From the NCBI RefSeq assembly GCF_030271215.1, contig NZ_JASNGB010000136.1, forward strand, positions 1 to 7,853: DNA of 7,853 bases, in the 5' to 3' direction. Source of the stretch: Deinococcus rhizophilus (lineage in GTDB: Bacteria > Deinococcota > Deinococci > Deinococcales > Deinococcaceae). Below, in pieces: positions 1 to 6,716 of the stretch. The notes beneath the pieces were generated by a model that saw only the letters and a list, made by a program, of their open reading frames with translations, made no database searches and was not told the DNA's origin. Every line of letters begins with the position of its first letter. Position 1 is the first letter of the stretch. The position numbers and the translations under genes were made by a program.

Positions 1-566
1 TGGACGGGCGGGCGGCCGACGCGGGCCCCCTCCCCGTGACCGCCGGGGAGCACCGGGCGGGGGTGCGGCTGCCCGGCGAGGGCGGGGAGCTGACGCGGGG
101 GGTGACCTTCCGCATGGCCCCGTTTTCCCGCAGCGTTCCCTTCGAGGCCGAGGTGCTGCGCCTGACCAACCAGGCGCGGGCGCGGGGCTGGAACTGCGCG
201 ACCCTGCGGGAGGGGGGCCAGAGCCTGCCGCCCCTCAAGCGCCACCCTGAGCTGGAGGTCGCCGCGCTCGCGCAGTCGGCGGGAATGGCCCTGCACGGCT
301 ACTTCGACCACCGCAGCGCCCTTGACGGCAGCACGCCCGGCGAGCGGGTGCAGGCGACCGGGCTGCGCGTGGCGGGCAGTGCCGAGAACATCGCGGGTGG
401 TCAGGACACCCCGCAGGCGGTCGTGGACGCGTGGCTGCGCAGCCCCGGCCACTGCCGCAACCTCATGGGGGACTACACGCATCTCGGCGTGGCGCATGCG
501 GAGAAGGCCGACACCCGGTATCGCCACTTCTGGACCCAGGTGTTCGGGACGCCGGTGGAGGAGTAG
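1..566 (+). CDS. CAP (SCP/PR1-like) domain protein, 5' partial
   Basis: The frame is open from base 3, so the true start lies to the left of the window. The GTG at 36 is unlikely to be the start because it has no ribosome binding site or signal peptide. The last ~140 residues are a CAP domain: an opening helix around VLRLTNQAR, the first tetrad His in MALHGYFDH (codon 294-296), Glu in AENIAGG (384-386), the second His in SPGHCRNLM (450-452), and the closing strand [10 protein letters not shown]. Bacterial CAP proteins are normally exported and act in the envelope or outside the cell; their biochemical role is mostly unknown. The ~40 residues before the domain ([20 protein letters not shown]) look beta-rich and may end another extracellular domain. 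Cysteines in WNCATL and GHCRN could form a disulfide. The CAP call is firm; the specific function is not known. Confidence 0.88.
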   Translation, partial: DGRAADAGPLPVTAGEHRAGVRLPGEGGELTRGVTFRMAPFSRSVPFEAEVLRLTNQARARGWNCATLREGGQSLPPLKRHPELEVAALAQSAGMALHGYFDHRSALDGSTPGERVQATGLRVAGSAENIAGGQDTPQAVVDAWLRSPGHCRNLMGDYTHLGVAHAEKADTRYRHFWTQVFGTPVEE

Positions 567-574
567 AGGCCCGT

Positions 575-594
575 TTGCCCCCCTCGCGGGGCAA
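575..594. terminator. Hairpin just after the CAP gene
   Basis: TTGCCCC (575-581) and GGGGCAA (588-594) form a perfect 7-bp stem with a 6-base loop, 8 bases after the CAP stop codon. No T-run follows on either strand, so this is only a candidate intrinsic terminator. It could serve the CAP gene and possibly the convergent kinase gene. Confidence 0.4.
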
Positions 595-628
595 GGAAGA
601 AGAGCCTCACCCACACAACGTTTTCGCT

Positions 629-657
629 CTCGCGCAGCAAGCACCGCAAGGCGCGAG
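629..657. terminator. Second hairpin in the convergent gap
   Basis: CTCGCGC (629-635) pairs with GCGCGAG (651-657) around a 15-base loop. It lies about 90 bases beyond the 3' end of the minus-strand kinase gene. TTTT (621-624) lies just outside the stem but on the wrong side to act as a U-tract for minus-strand transcripts, where it reads AAAA. The rest of the 567-746 gap shows no coding frame with a ribosome binding site. Confidence 0.25.
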
Positions 658-746
658 GGAGAAAGAAAGCCCGTCCGCACTGCTGCTCTTCCCAGTGCAT
701 ATCAGGGGCAGCTCGTCATCCAGGTCTGCGTCACCCGCCAGAAGCC

Positions 747-2003
747 TCAGCGCCGTTCGTCCACCAGCGGGGGCTCACCCAGGCGGACCCTCGCCAGAGT
801 GCCGCCTCCCGGCGCGTCCTCCAGGGTGACTTCGCCGCCGTGGGCACGGGCGTAGCGGCGGACCAGCGACAGTCCCAGCCCCTGCCCCGGCGCCGCGCCC
901 AGGGGACCGCGCTCGTAGGCCAGGAACATCCGGGCGCGGCGCTCCGGCGGGATGCCGGGGCCGTGGTCGCGCACGGTGATCTCGGGCTGCCCGTCCACCA
1001 GCGCCAGCGCCACCTCTACCGGACCGGCGGTGTATTTCAGCGCGTTCTCGACGAGGTTTTCCAGCATCTGCGCGACCCGGTCAGGATCGACCAGCCACAC
1101 GGCGGGTTCTCCCGGTACTGCCGCCGTGACGCGCCCGCCCGCGGCCCGCTGCACGGGCAGCCGCAGGTCGGTGGGGGCCACCCGCAGGGTCACGTCGAGG
1201 TACAGGTCGTCGAGCTGGCTGAGGTCGGCGCGGCTGGCGAGTTGCCGGGCGCTGTCCTCGATCATGCCCAGCAGCCGCTGCTGTCCCCCGGGCGTGCCCT
1301 CCTGCCGCAGCAGGTCGCTGGCGAGCAGCAGGTTCTGGAGGGGACGGCGCAGTTCGTGGCTGGCGAAACTCAGGGCCTCGCGCTGACGGGCCTCACGGCG
1401 GGCGCGGCGTTCGCGCTCCGATCGCCACAGCCGCAGCGCCCGCACGATCAGGGCCATGCTCAGCAGGCCGGTGACCAGAGCCGTGCCCAGCAGCACCCGG
1501 CGGAGCTGCCGGAACTCCCTCGCATAGTCCAGGCCAAGCTGGTTTGCCAGCGCGTCGGCCTGGGCGCTGAGCTGCACCGCCTGCCGCCCGGCTTCCGCGA
1601 GGGCCTGCGGGGACCCACGCTCGACCAGCGCACGGATGGCGCTCAGCCGGGCCTCGCCCTGACGCTCGACGTCGCGCAGATGCTCGAACTGCCCCGGATT
1701 CAGGACGTGCGACTGCACCACCCCGAAAAGGATCTCGCGCTCCTGGGGGGACACCGCCGGGTCGAGGCGGGCGGCGCGGTACTGCAGCACGTCCTTGGCC
1801 AGCCCGTGATAGCTGTAGATGGACCAGCCGTCGCCCCGGTCCAGCAGGGTCTGATAGGAGGGCTGCAGCGCGAGCAGCAGGAGCACCCCGGTGATCACCG
1901 TGGGCAGCAGCGCGAGCAGGCCCTCCCGCGCCCGGACCCCCGCCGGAACGTGGTGGACGGGCACGGCGCTGGGCACGGCGTCTCCCGCAGCGCGGGCACT
2001 CAC
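747..2003 (-). CDS. Two-pass membrane sensor histidine kinase (HisKA + HATPase_c)
   Basis: 418 residues. The kinase autophosphorylates on His and passes phosphate to a response regulator, none of which is visible here. Order: TM1 about 29-47 ([19 protein letters not shown]), an exported ~120-residue mainly helical region (48-169), TM2 about 170-192, a short Arg-rich linker, the H-box [10 protein letters not shown] with phospho-His 216, the N-box [11 protein letters not shown] (Asn 320), the G1 box RDHGPGIP (346-350) and the G2 box GQGLGLSLV (373-377). I chose GTG at 2003 because it overlaps the TGA of the upstream gene (GTGA), which suggests translational coupling; a frame extension to 2039 exists but would lie inside the neighbour. 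There is no clear ribosome binding site, which fits coupling. Oddity: the residue four after the phospho-His is Arg instead of the usual Thr/Asn. The periplasmic region matches no sensor domain I recognise. Kinase class is certain; the signal is unknown. Confidence 0.93.
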   Translation of the reverse strand: MSARAAGDAVPSAVPVHHVPAGVRAREGLLALLPTVITGVLLLLALQPSYQTLLDRGDGWSIYSYHGLAKDVLQYRAARLDPAVSPQEREILFGVVQSHVLNPGQFEHLRDVERQGEARLSAIRALVERGSPQALAEAGRQAVQLSAQADALANQLGLDYAREFRQLRRVLLGTALVTGLLSMALIVRALRLWRSERERRARREARQREALSFASHELRRPLQNLLLASDLLRQEGTPGGQQRLLGMIEDSARQLASRADLSQLDDLYLDVTLRVAPTDLRLPVQRAAGGRVTAAVPGEPAVWLVDPDRVAQMLENLVENALKYTAGPVEVALALVDGQPEITVRDHGPGIPPERRARMFLAYERGPLGAAPGQGLGLSLVRRYARAHGGEVTLEDAPGGGTLARVRLGEPPLVDERR

Positions 2004-2551
2004 GGGGCAGGCGAGATGCGCTCGACGAACCACACCCACGCCGAGCCGTACTGGCTGCGCGGGAACCGGCGCTCGTCGGGGGGGAGAACCACGGTCAGCG
2101 GCCCCTTGTCCAGGGTGGGAATCGGTCTGCCGTTCGCCGTGTGCGCGAGCATGATGGGCGCGGCCCCGTAGTCCCGCGCCGCGATGGTGGTCACGTAGCC
2201 GTTGCTGGCGTGCAGCCGCATGTCCTGTCCGGCAAAGCCCCCCAGCCGGGCGAGGTCACGCAGCGGCACCCCCTCGTACGTGAAGGTGCGCCCGAGCTGC
2301 GCGTGCCGGGTGGCGTAGCGCACGGTGGGCAGCGCCAGCAGCTGGCTGCGGGTCAGGGTAAGCGCCTGCGCCTTGCCCTCCAGCCGCAGCAGCGGGCGCT
2401 CGCCGGGCTGGGGGGCCGGGATGGGCCGGGCTGTGCGCAGGTAGCTGAAGGCCGCGCCCGCCGCCTGCCCCCACCCACCGGGCAGCACGGCGCCCAGCAC
2501 GGCTGGCCCGAGCGCCAACGTCACCAACAGAACACGCCTTGTGGGGAACAC
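2000..2551 (-). CDS. Exported molybdopterin-fold (sulfite oxidase-like) protein lacking the Mo-ligand Cys
   Basis: 183 residues starting at GTG 2551. An in-frame TAG lies four codons upstream, and a -10 box sits 6 bases before the GTG, so the mRNA is probably leaderless. Residues 1-30 read as a signal peptide or anchor ([20 protein letters not shown]). Residues ~53-180 match the small oxidoreductase molybdopterin-binding domain: YEGVPLRDL (92-100), [16 protein letters not shown] (113-128), [11 protein letters not shown] (150-160) and the closing [12 protein letters not shown]. In active members of the family a Cys before the W/Y-x-G-V-P-L segment ligates molybdenum; this protein has no Cys at all and reads YATRHAQ there. 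It is therefore unlikely to be a Mo redox enzyme of the usual kind. Its overlap with the histidine kinase gene suggests an exported accessory or ligand-binding subunit for that kinase (inference). Confidence 0.82.
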   Translation of the reverse strand: MFPTRRVLLVTLALGPAVLGAVLPGGWGQAAGAAFSYLRTARPIPAPQPGERPLLRLEGKAQALTLTRSQLLALPTVRYATRHAQLGRTFTYEGVPLRDLARLGGFAGQDMRLHASNGYVTTIAARDYGAAPIMLAHTANGRPIPTLDKGPLTVVLPPDERRFPRSQYGSAWVWFVERISPAP

Positions 2552-2567
2552 CGCCCCAATCTAGAGT
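2539..2567 (+). promoter_or_regulatory. Candidate divergent promoter for the DUF4384 gene
   Basis: TTGTGG (2539-2544), a 17-base spacer and TAGAGT (2562-2567). The transcript would begin near 2574 and carry a ~105-base leader before the ATG at 2681. Its -10 shares the palindrome TCTAGA (2560-2565) with the minus-strand -10, and its -35 lies inside the first codons of the minus-strand gene. No other A/T-rich -10 candidate is seen between 2568 and 2680. Confidence 0.42.
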
Positions 2568-2587
2568 GCCCCCCGGCAGAGGCTCAA
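2558..2587 (-). promoter_or_regulatory. Leaderless promoter of the Mo-fold/kinase unit
   Basis: Read on the minus strand: TTGAGC (2587-2582), an 18-base spacer, TAGATT (2563-2558), then 6 bases and the GTG at 2551. A -10 box (TANNNT) at this distance would place the transcript start at or next to the start codon, the leaderless arrangement known to be frequent in Deinococcus. Its -10 overlaps a plus-strand -10 box. Confidence 0.62.
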
Positions 2588-2680
2588 GGGGCAGCGTCCT
2601 GAGCAGGGCATGAGGCCAGCGGCACCGGGCGCTGCCCGACCCGTCAGCCCGGCGTCATGCCCGGGGGGGACAGTGGGGGC

Positions 2681-3610
2681 ATGCGTTCCTTTCCCCTGCT
2701 GTCCGCCACCCCGCTGTTTGGAGCCCTGCTGCTGGGCACCGCCGGGGCCGCGCCCGTCCTGAGTGCCCAGAGCATCATCGTGAACCCGGTTCAGACCAGC
2801 CTGGAGGTCCGGGTGTGGACCGACCGGGGCAGCGGGACGCAGGCCCCCACCTACCGGCCCGGCGAGCGCATCCGGCTGTCGGCCAGCGTCAACCAGGACG
2901 CCTACGTGTACCTCTTCAACGTCGACCCGCAGGGCCAGGTCGACCTCGTGCTGCCCAACCGCTACCAGAGCGGCGGCAACTTCGTGAAGGCGAACACCAC
3001 CCGCACCTTCCCGGCGGCGGGCGACCCCTTTACCTTCGACATCGCCGGGCCGTCGGGGCTGAACAAGGTGCTGGCGCTTGCCAGCCTCAGGCCCCTGGAC
3101 CTGGGACAGATCGCCACCTTCAGGAGCCAGCAGAACTCCTTTGCCACCGTCAATGTGCAGGGGCAGCAGCAGCTCGCGCAGGCGCTCAGCATCGTGGTCA
3201 ACCCGCTGCCGCAGACAAGCTGGGTGTCGGGCACGGCCTTTTACACGGTCGCCGTGCACGGGGCACAGGCCGCGCCCCTGCAGACGCCTGCCCCCGCGCC
3301 CACCGCCGTCGCTCCCAGTCGGGGCACGCCCATCCAGCAGCCTCCCCGCACCGCCCAGGCCCTCTCGGTCACGGTGCAGCCCCTGCCGAGCGTGCGCGAG
3401 TGGAAGGCCACGGTCCAGGGCCGCACCCTGCAGGCCGTCTATGACGAGTACGCTGCCCGCCTGAAGGCCGAGGGGTTCACCCAGACGGGAAGCCGCAAGA
3501 CCGGCAACCACATCCGTGGGGAGTTCCGCAAGGGAAGTGCCCGCGCCGAGCTGGAAGTCAAGCAGAAGGGCAAGAAGGCTGACTACGAGGTCAAGGTCGA
3601 GCGCCGCTGA
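2681..3610 (+). CDS. Secreted DUF4384 domain protein
   Basis: 309 residues from the ATG at 2681, which begins a good signal peptide ([20 protein letters not shown], cleavage probably near AGAAP). An ATG at 2657 is in frame but only adds MPGGDSGG, which spoils the signal; G-rich stretches at 2663-2669 and 2675-2679 may act as ribosome binding site. Residues ~58-135 are the DUF4384 fold: [10 protein letters not shown], the hallmark [23 protein letters not shown] (71-93), then the closing segment up to VLALAS. DUF4384 is found in exported proteins and in some kinase-linked sensors; its ligand is unknown. After a Pro/Ala-rich linker (~195-225) comes a ~70-residue Lys/Arg-rich C-terminal domain ([13 protein letters not shown] to the end) that I do not recognise by name. 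The motif SIIVNP recurs three times (30-36, 169-176 and, weaker, 228-236). Probably an envelope protein; function unknown. Confidence 0.88.
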   Translation: MRSFPLLSATPLFGALLLGTAGAAPVLSAQSIIVNPVQTSLEVRVWTDRGSGTQAPTYRPGERIRLSASVNQDAYVYLFNVDPQGQVDLVLPNRYQSGGNFVKANTTRTFPAAGDPFTFDIAGPSGLNKVLALASLRPLDLGQIATFRSQQNSFATVNVQGQQQLAQALSIVVNPLPQTSWVSGTAFYTVAVHGAQAAPLQTPAPAPTAVAPSRGTPIQQPPRTAQALSVTVQPLPSVREWKATVQGRTLQAVYDEYAARLKAEGFTQTGSRKTGNHIRGEFRKGSARAELEVKQKGKKADYEVKVERR

Positions 3611-3632
3611 GCCCTCCCCAAGACCCAATCTC

Positions 3633-3661
3633 GCCGGGCCCCCGCACCAGGGAGGCCCGGC
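3633..3661. terminator. Shared hairpin between convergent genes
   Basis: GCCGGGCC (3633-3640) pairs perfectly with GGCCCGGC (3654-3661); two further C-G pairs can form inside after one mismatch. An outer CCCAA (3624-3628) / TTGGG (3671-3675) pair brackets it. It lies 22 bases after the DUF4384 stop and 16 bases beyond the 3' end of the opposite gene, so it can serve both. There is no long T-run. Confidence 0.6.
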
Positions 3662-3677
3662 AATCTGTGGTTGGGCC

Positions 3678-4178
3678 TCAGCGGGCCGGGTGGGTGGCCT
3701 TCCACTCCAGGGCGAACTCCTCGGAGTAGGCGCGGACATTGTTGATCAGGGTGCGGGTCAGCCCCGCCGCGTCGGCCGCGCGGCCATATCCCGAGGTGGC
3801 GCACAGTTCCAGCGCCTTGACCGTGAGCTGGCGGCTTCCCAGCGTGACCCGCGCGTCGGCGCGCAGTTGCAGGTTGAGGTCCAGCGCGTAGAGATAGTCG
3901 CCGCCCTCAGCCTCGAAAGCGTCCACCGCGAAAATCTGCTCGACGGTGCAGGTCCTGGGATCGCCGTAGGGCACCCCGTACAGGGTGGCGTAGCGCATCA
4001 GTTGCTCGTCGAGCAGGACGCCGAGGTCTTCTTCCTCCTCGTCGTCGACATACACGTAGGCGACGGGGGGACACAGGTCGGCCGCCACGAGGGAACGCAG
4101 GTTCGCCTGCTGGTGGTCGGCCCCGGCCGGGGGCGTCAGGAGGACCAGGGCCGTCAGCACCAGCAGGGCTCTTGTCAT
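3678..4178 (-). CDS. Small secreted protein of unknown function
   Basis: 166 residues from the ATG at 4178. This start begins a clean signal peptide (MTRALLVLTALVLLTPPAGA, cleavage near residue 20) and lies 5 bases after a TANNNT box; a longer frame to 4232 would bury the signal. I do not recognise the family. The mature part opens with a helix-like stretch (HQQANLRSLVAADLCPP), then an exposed acidic patch DDEEEED (45-51), YATLYGVPYGDPRTC, a strand-rich middle (DYLYALDLNLQLRADARVTL, 94-113) and a helical tail (AGLTRTLINNVRAYSEEFALEW). Three cysteines (36, 77, 126) leave at most one disulfide and one free thiol. It is transcribed away from the E1 operon and converges on the DUF4384 gene. It is likely a real gene given signal peptide, promoter and balanced composition; its role is unknown. 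Confidence 0.78.
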   Translation of the reverse strand: MTRALLVLTALVLLTPPAGADHQQANLRSLVAADLCPPVAYVYVDDEEEEDLGVLLDEQLMRYATLYGVPYGDPRTCTVEQIFAVDAFEAEGGDYLYALDLNLQLRADARVTLGSRQLTVKALELCATSGYGRAADAAGLTRTLINNVRAYSEEFALEWKATHPAR

Positions 4179-4183
4179 GGTCC

Positions 4184-4189
4184 AGTGTA
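4184..4189 (-). promoter_or_regulatory. -10 box for a leaderless small secreted protein gene
   Basis: On the minus strand TACACT (4189-4184) is followed by five bases (GGACC) and the ATG at 4178. This places transcript start at the start codon. No convincing -35 is seen 16-18 bases further upstream. Confidence 0.5.
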
Positions 4190-4214
4190 CGCTCGCCGCC
4201 CGCCGGGGCGCATC

Positions 4215-4223
4215 TGCTACGCT
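4215..4223 (+). promoter_or_regulatory. Candidate extended -10 promoter for the E1 operon
   Basis: TGCTACGCT fits the extended -10 pattern TGnTAnnnT, which can work without a strong -35; none is seen. Transcription would start near 4230 and produce a leader of ~235 bases before E1 alpha. A second TACGCT (4188-4193) without the TGn extension overlaps the minus-strand -10 and is a weaker alternative. Confidence 0.4.
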
Positions 4224-4273
4224 GGTCGGCACAGCCTTTCTTCACCGCTGCGGCTCCCCGCCGCCCCCTTGCC

Positions 4274-4369
4274 ATGCCGACCCCTGAGCCCCACCTGCCC
4301 CCGTTCCTGCCGCTTCCCGCGTGCGGGCGGCACCCGGCGCGGCTGCTCAACCAGCGCCGGGCCCCCTGA
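4274..4369 (+). CDS. Possible 31-residue leader peptide, Pro/Leu-rich
   Basis: ATG to TGA, in the same frame as E1 alpha. Nine of 31 residues are Pro and five Leu, including a Pro-Pro pair (residues 9-10) and a Leu-Leu pair (24-25). There is no Shine-Dalgarno sequence. It ends 11 bases before a strong hairpin. In GC-rich DNA short Pro-rich frames arise easily by chance, so this is only a candidate. Confidence 0.18.
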   Translation: MPTPEPHLPPFLPLPACGRHPARLLNQRRAP

Positions 4370-4380
4370 CTGTCCCCTCT

Positions 4381-4420
4381 GGCCCACCTCACTCCCCGGA
4401 CCGGGGCGGAGAGGTGGGCC
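4381..4420 (+). terminator. Strong hairpin in the leader (terminator/attenuator candidate)
   Basis: GGCCCACCTC (4381-4390) pairs perfectly with GAGGTGGGCC (4411-4420), and CCCC (4394-4397) / GGGG (4403-4406) extends it inside. No T-run follows, so termination is not assured. The alternative stem GGCGGAG (4405-4411) / CTCCGCC (4422-4428) uses some of the same bases and cannot form at the same time. Confidence 0.42.
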
Positions 4421-4455
4421 GCTCCGCCTGCCTCCCTCCGCTCTCCCCCACCCCC

Positions 4456-4460
4456 GAGGT
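4456..4460 (+). promoter_or_regulatory. Ribosome binding site of E1 alpha
   Basis: GAGGT five bases before the ATG at 4466 decides that start over the in-frame TTG at 4460, which overlaps the site itself. The surrounding CCCCCGAGGTT (4451-4461) is identical to the sequence before E1 beta (5641-5651). Confidence 0.65.
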
Positions 4461-4465
4461 TGTCC

Positions 4466-5578
4466 ATGACCCGAACCCGCTCCTCCCGCAAGACGGCCGC
4501 CCCACCTGCCGCCGATCCCATGCCCACTCCCAGTCCCGACGAGATGGTGCAGTTGCTCACCCCCGGCGGCGAGGTCACCGATCCCGCCCGACTTCCCGAC
4601 CCGGAGACGCAGCGCTGGCTCTACCGCCTGATGCGCCGCGCCCGGCACTTCGATGAGCGGGCCTGGGTGCTGTACCGCACCGGGCGCATGGGCGTGTTTC
4701 CGCCCTACGGCGGCATGGAGGCCAGCCAGGTCGGCACCGCCGCCGCGCTGACCCACCAGGACTGGCTCTTTCCCACCTACCGCGACACGGGCGCGGCGCT
4801 GACCTACGGCCTGCCCATCCCGCAGACGATCGCCTACTGGCGCACCAGCCCGCACGGGTGGGCGATGCCCCAGAACCTCAAGGTGCTGCCCTTCTATATC
4901 CCCATCGCCACCCAGTACCCGCACGCGGTGGGCGCGGCGCTGGCCGAGGCGCGGCGCGGCACCCGGAACGTGGCGATGGCCTACATCGGAGACGGGGGCA
5001 GCTCGGAGGGCGACTTTCACGAGGCGCTGAACTTCGCGGGGGCCTTGAACGCGCCGTGCGTGTTCATCCTCCAGAACAACGGGTGGGCGATCAGCGTGCC
5101 CACGCGGGCGCAGACGAAGGCGACCAACCTGTCGCGCCGCGCCGAGGGTTACGGCATTCCCGGCGTGCGGGTGGACGGCAACGACGTGCTGGCGACCTAC
5201 GTGGTCACCCGCGAGGCGGTCGAACGGGCCCGCCGGGGCGAGGGGCCAACCCTGATCGAGACCGTGACCTACCGGATCAAGCCCCACACCGTCGCGGACG
5301 ATCCCAGCCGCTACCGCACCGCCGAGGACACGGCGGGCTGGGACGAGAAGGACCCGGTGGTGCGCCTGCAAGCCTTCCTGCTCGCGCAGGGCCACCTGAC
5401 CGAGGCCGAGGACGCCGAGATCACCCGCGAGATCGAGGCCGAGTTCGAGGCCGCACTCGCCGAGGCCGACGCCTACCCCGAGCCCACCCCCGCCGAGATC
5501 GTGGACCACGTGTTCGCCGAGCCGACTCCGGCCCTGCGCCGACAGCGGGCCGAGCTGATGGCGGAGGAAGCGAGCTGA
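4466..5578 (+). CDS. pdhA: 2-oxoacid (pyruvate-type) dehydrogenase E1 component, alpha subunit
   Basis: 370 residues, usual length for the alpha chain of the heterotetrameric E1. With the beta subunit it uses thiamine diphosphate to decarboxylate a 2-oxoacid and acylate the lipoyl group of E2 in the cytoplasm. The thiamine-binding motif runs from GDG (175-177) to NN (204-205), inside [18 protein letters not shown] and QNNGWAIS; the active-site loop reads [16 protein letters not shown] with His 274. FPTYRD (102-107) and GEGPTLIET are also typical. The ATG at 4466 follows GAGGT by 5 bases; the first ~25 residues are a low-complexity Ser/Pro/Arg tail, and the ATG at 4520 is an alternative. The last codons were altered by a 20-bp tandem duplication: the end is now ELMAEEAS instead of the implied ELMAEEE. 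Substrate choice (pyruvate versus branched-chain) cannot be fixed from alpha alone; the beta chain looks pyruvate-type. Confidence 0.93.
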   Translation: MTRTRSSRKTAAPPAADPMPTPSPDEMVQLLTPGGEVTDPARLPDPETQRWLYRLMRRARHFDERAWVLYRTGRMGVFPPYGGMEASQVGTAAALTHQDWLFPTYRDTGAALTYGLPIPQTIAYWRTSPHGWAMPQNLKVLPFYIPIATQYPHAVGAALAEARRGTRNVAMAYIGDGGSSEGDFHEALNFAGALNAPCVFILQNNGWAISVPTRAQTKATNLSRRAEGYGIPGVRVDGNDVLATYVVTREAVERARRGEGPTLIETVTYRIKPHTVADDPSRYRTAEDTAGWDEKDPVVRLQAFLLAQGHLTEAEDAEITREIEAEFEAALAEADAYPEPTPAEIVDHVFAEPTPALRRQRAELMAEEAS

Positions 5579-5590
5579 TGGCGGAGGAAG
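5551..5590 (+). repeat. Perfect 20-bp tandem duplication at the end of E1 alpha
   Basis: CGAGCTGATGGCGGAGGAAG occurs at 5551-5570 and again, without any mismatch, at 5571-5590. Because 20 is not a multiple of three, the second copy is read in another frame: the gene now stops at 5576-5578 (TGA inside copy two). Removing one copy would give ...ELMAEEE with its stop at what is now 5593-5595. Confidence 0.97.
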
Positions 5591-5591
5591 A

Positions 5592-5656
5592 ATGAGCCGC
5601 CTCGCCCCTCTCCAGCTGTCTGCCCCTGCCATTCCCCGCTCCCCCGAGGTTCCCGC

Positions 5657-5660
<4 letters not shown>
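5592..5660 (+). CDS. Possible 22-residue mini-ORF linking E1 alpha to E1 beta
   Basis: It begins at ATG 5592, preceded by GGAGG (5583-5587) at 4 bases, and its TGA (5658-5660) overlaps the ATG of E1 beta as ATGA. Its own ATG overlaps TGA 5593-5595, which is the implied ancestral stop of E1 alpha. The peptide ([10 protein letters not shown]...) is Pro/Ala-rich and resembles nothing known to me. If translated, its use may be to carry ribosomes across the 78-base gap rather than to make a working peptide. It could also be a chance frame. Confidence 0.3.
5646..5650 (+). promoter_or_regulatory. Ribosome binding site of E1 beta
   Basis: GAGGT six bases before the ATG at 5657, within the same 11-base context CCCCCGAGGTT found before E1 alpha. 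It gives E1 beta its own initiation site besides any coupling to the upstream mini-ORF. Confidence 0.65.
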
Positions 5661-6658
<998 letters not shown>

Positions 6659-6665
6659 CCGAGTG

Positions 6666-6695
6666 GGCGCTGAGACACCTTCGCGCCTCAGCGCC
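6666..6695 (+). terminator. Hairpin after the E1 beta gene
   Basis: GGCGCTGAG (6666-6674) pairs perfectly over 9 bp with CTCAGCGCC (6687-6695), with a 12-base loop, 7 bases after the E1 beta stop. There is no T-run. It probably marks the end of the E1 unit or a partial terminator, as no separate promoter is visible before the next gene. Confidence 0.55.
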
Positions 6696-6716
6696 AGATC
6701 ATGAAGCTCACGCACC

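Larger units (their letters stand above)
4230..4465 (+). promoter_or_regulatory. Structured untranslated leader of the E1 alpha/beta operon
   Basis: This stretch has no convincing protein gene. It holds a small hairpin (GCGGC 4250-4254 / GCCGC 4260-4264), a possible 31-codon leader ORF (4274-4369), a strong 10-bp hairpin (4381-4420), a competing 7-bp hairpin (4405-4411 / 4422-4428) and the E1 alpha ribosome binding site (4456-4460). The order promoter, short ORF, exclusive hairpins, gene resembles an attenuator, but no known riboswitch consensus is recognised. Confidence 0.35.

Noticed and set aside
36..566. GTG at 36 as the true start of the CAP gene
   Set aside because: The frame stays open to the window edge, no ribosome binding site precedes it, and no signal peptide follows.
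840..2171. Long plus-strand frame opposite the kinase and Mo-fold genes
   Set aside because: It mirrors a complete histidine kinase with all motifs; its product is a Gln/Arg/Gly-rich sequence with no recognisable fold.
2561..3739. Minus-strand frame opposite the DUF4384 gene
   Set aside because: The plus strand encodes a signal peptide and a recognisable DUF4384 domain; the opposite frame has neither motif nor start signal.
4224..4282. Inverted repeat GGTCGGCA (4224-4231) / TGCCGACC (4275-4282)
   Set aside because: Perfect over 8 bp, but with the preferred -10 at 4218-4223 the left arm would not be transcribed, and 43 bases between arms is long for an operator. It matters only if transcription starts at the earlier TACGCT.
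4405..4428. Resemblance of AGAGGTGGGCCGC to the T-box core (GGUGGnACCGCG)
   Set aside because: The match lacks the conserved A after UGGN, and no Stem I specifier loop or AG-bulge motifs are seen upstream. The gene is not an aminoacyl-tRNA synthetase or amino acid biosynthesis gene. The similarity comes from a GC-rich hairpin.
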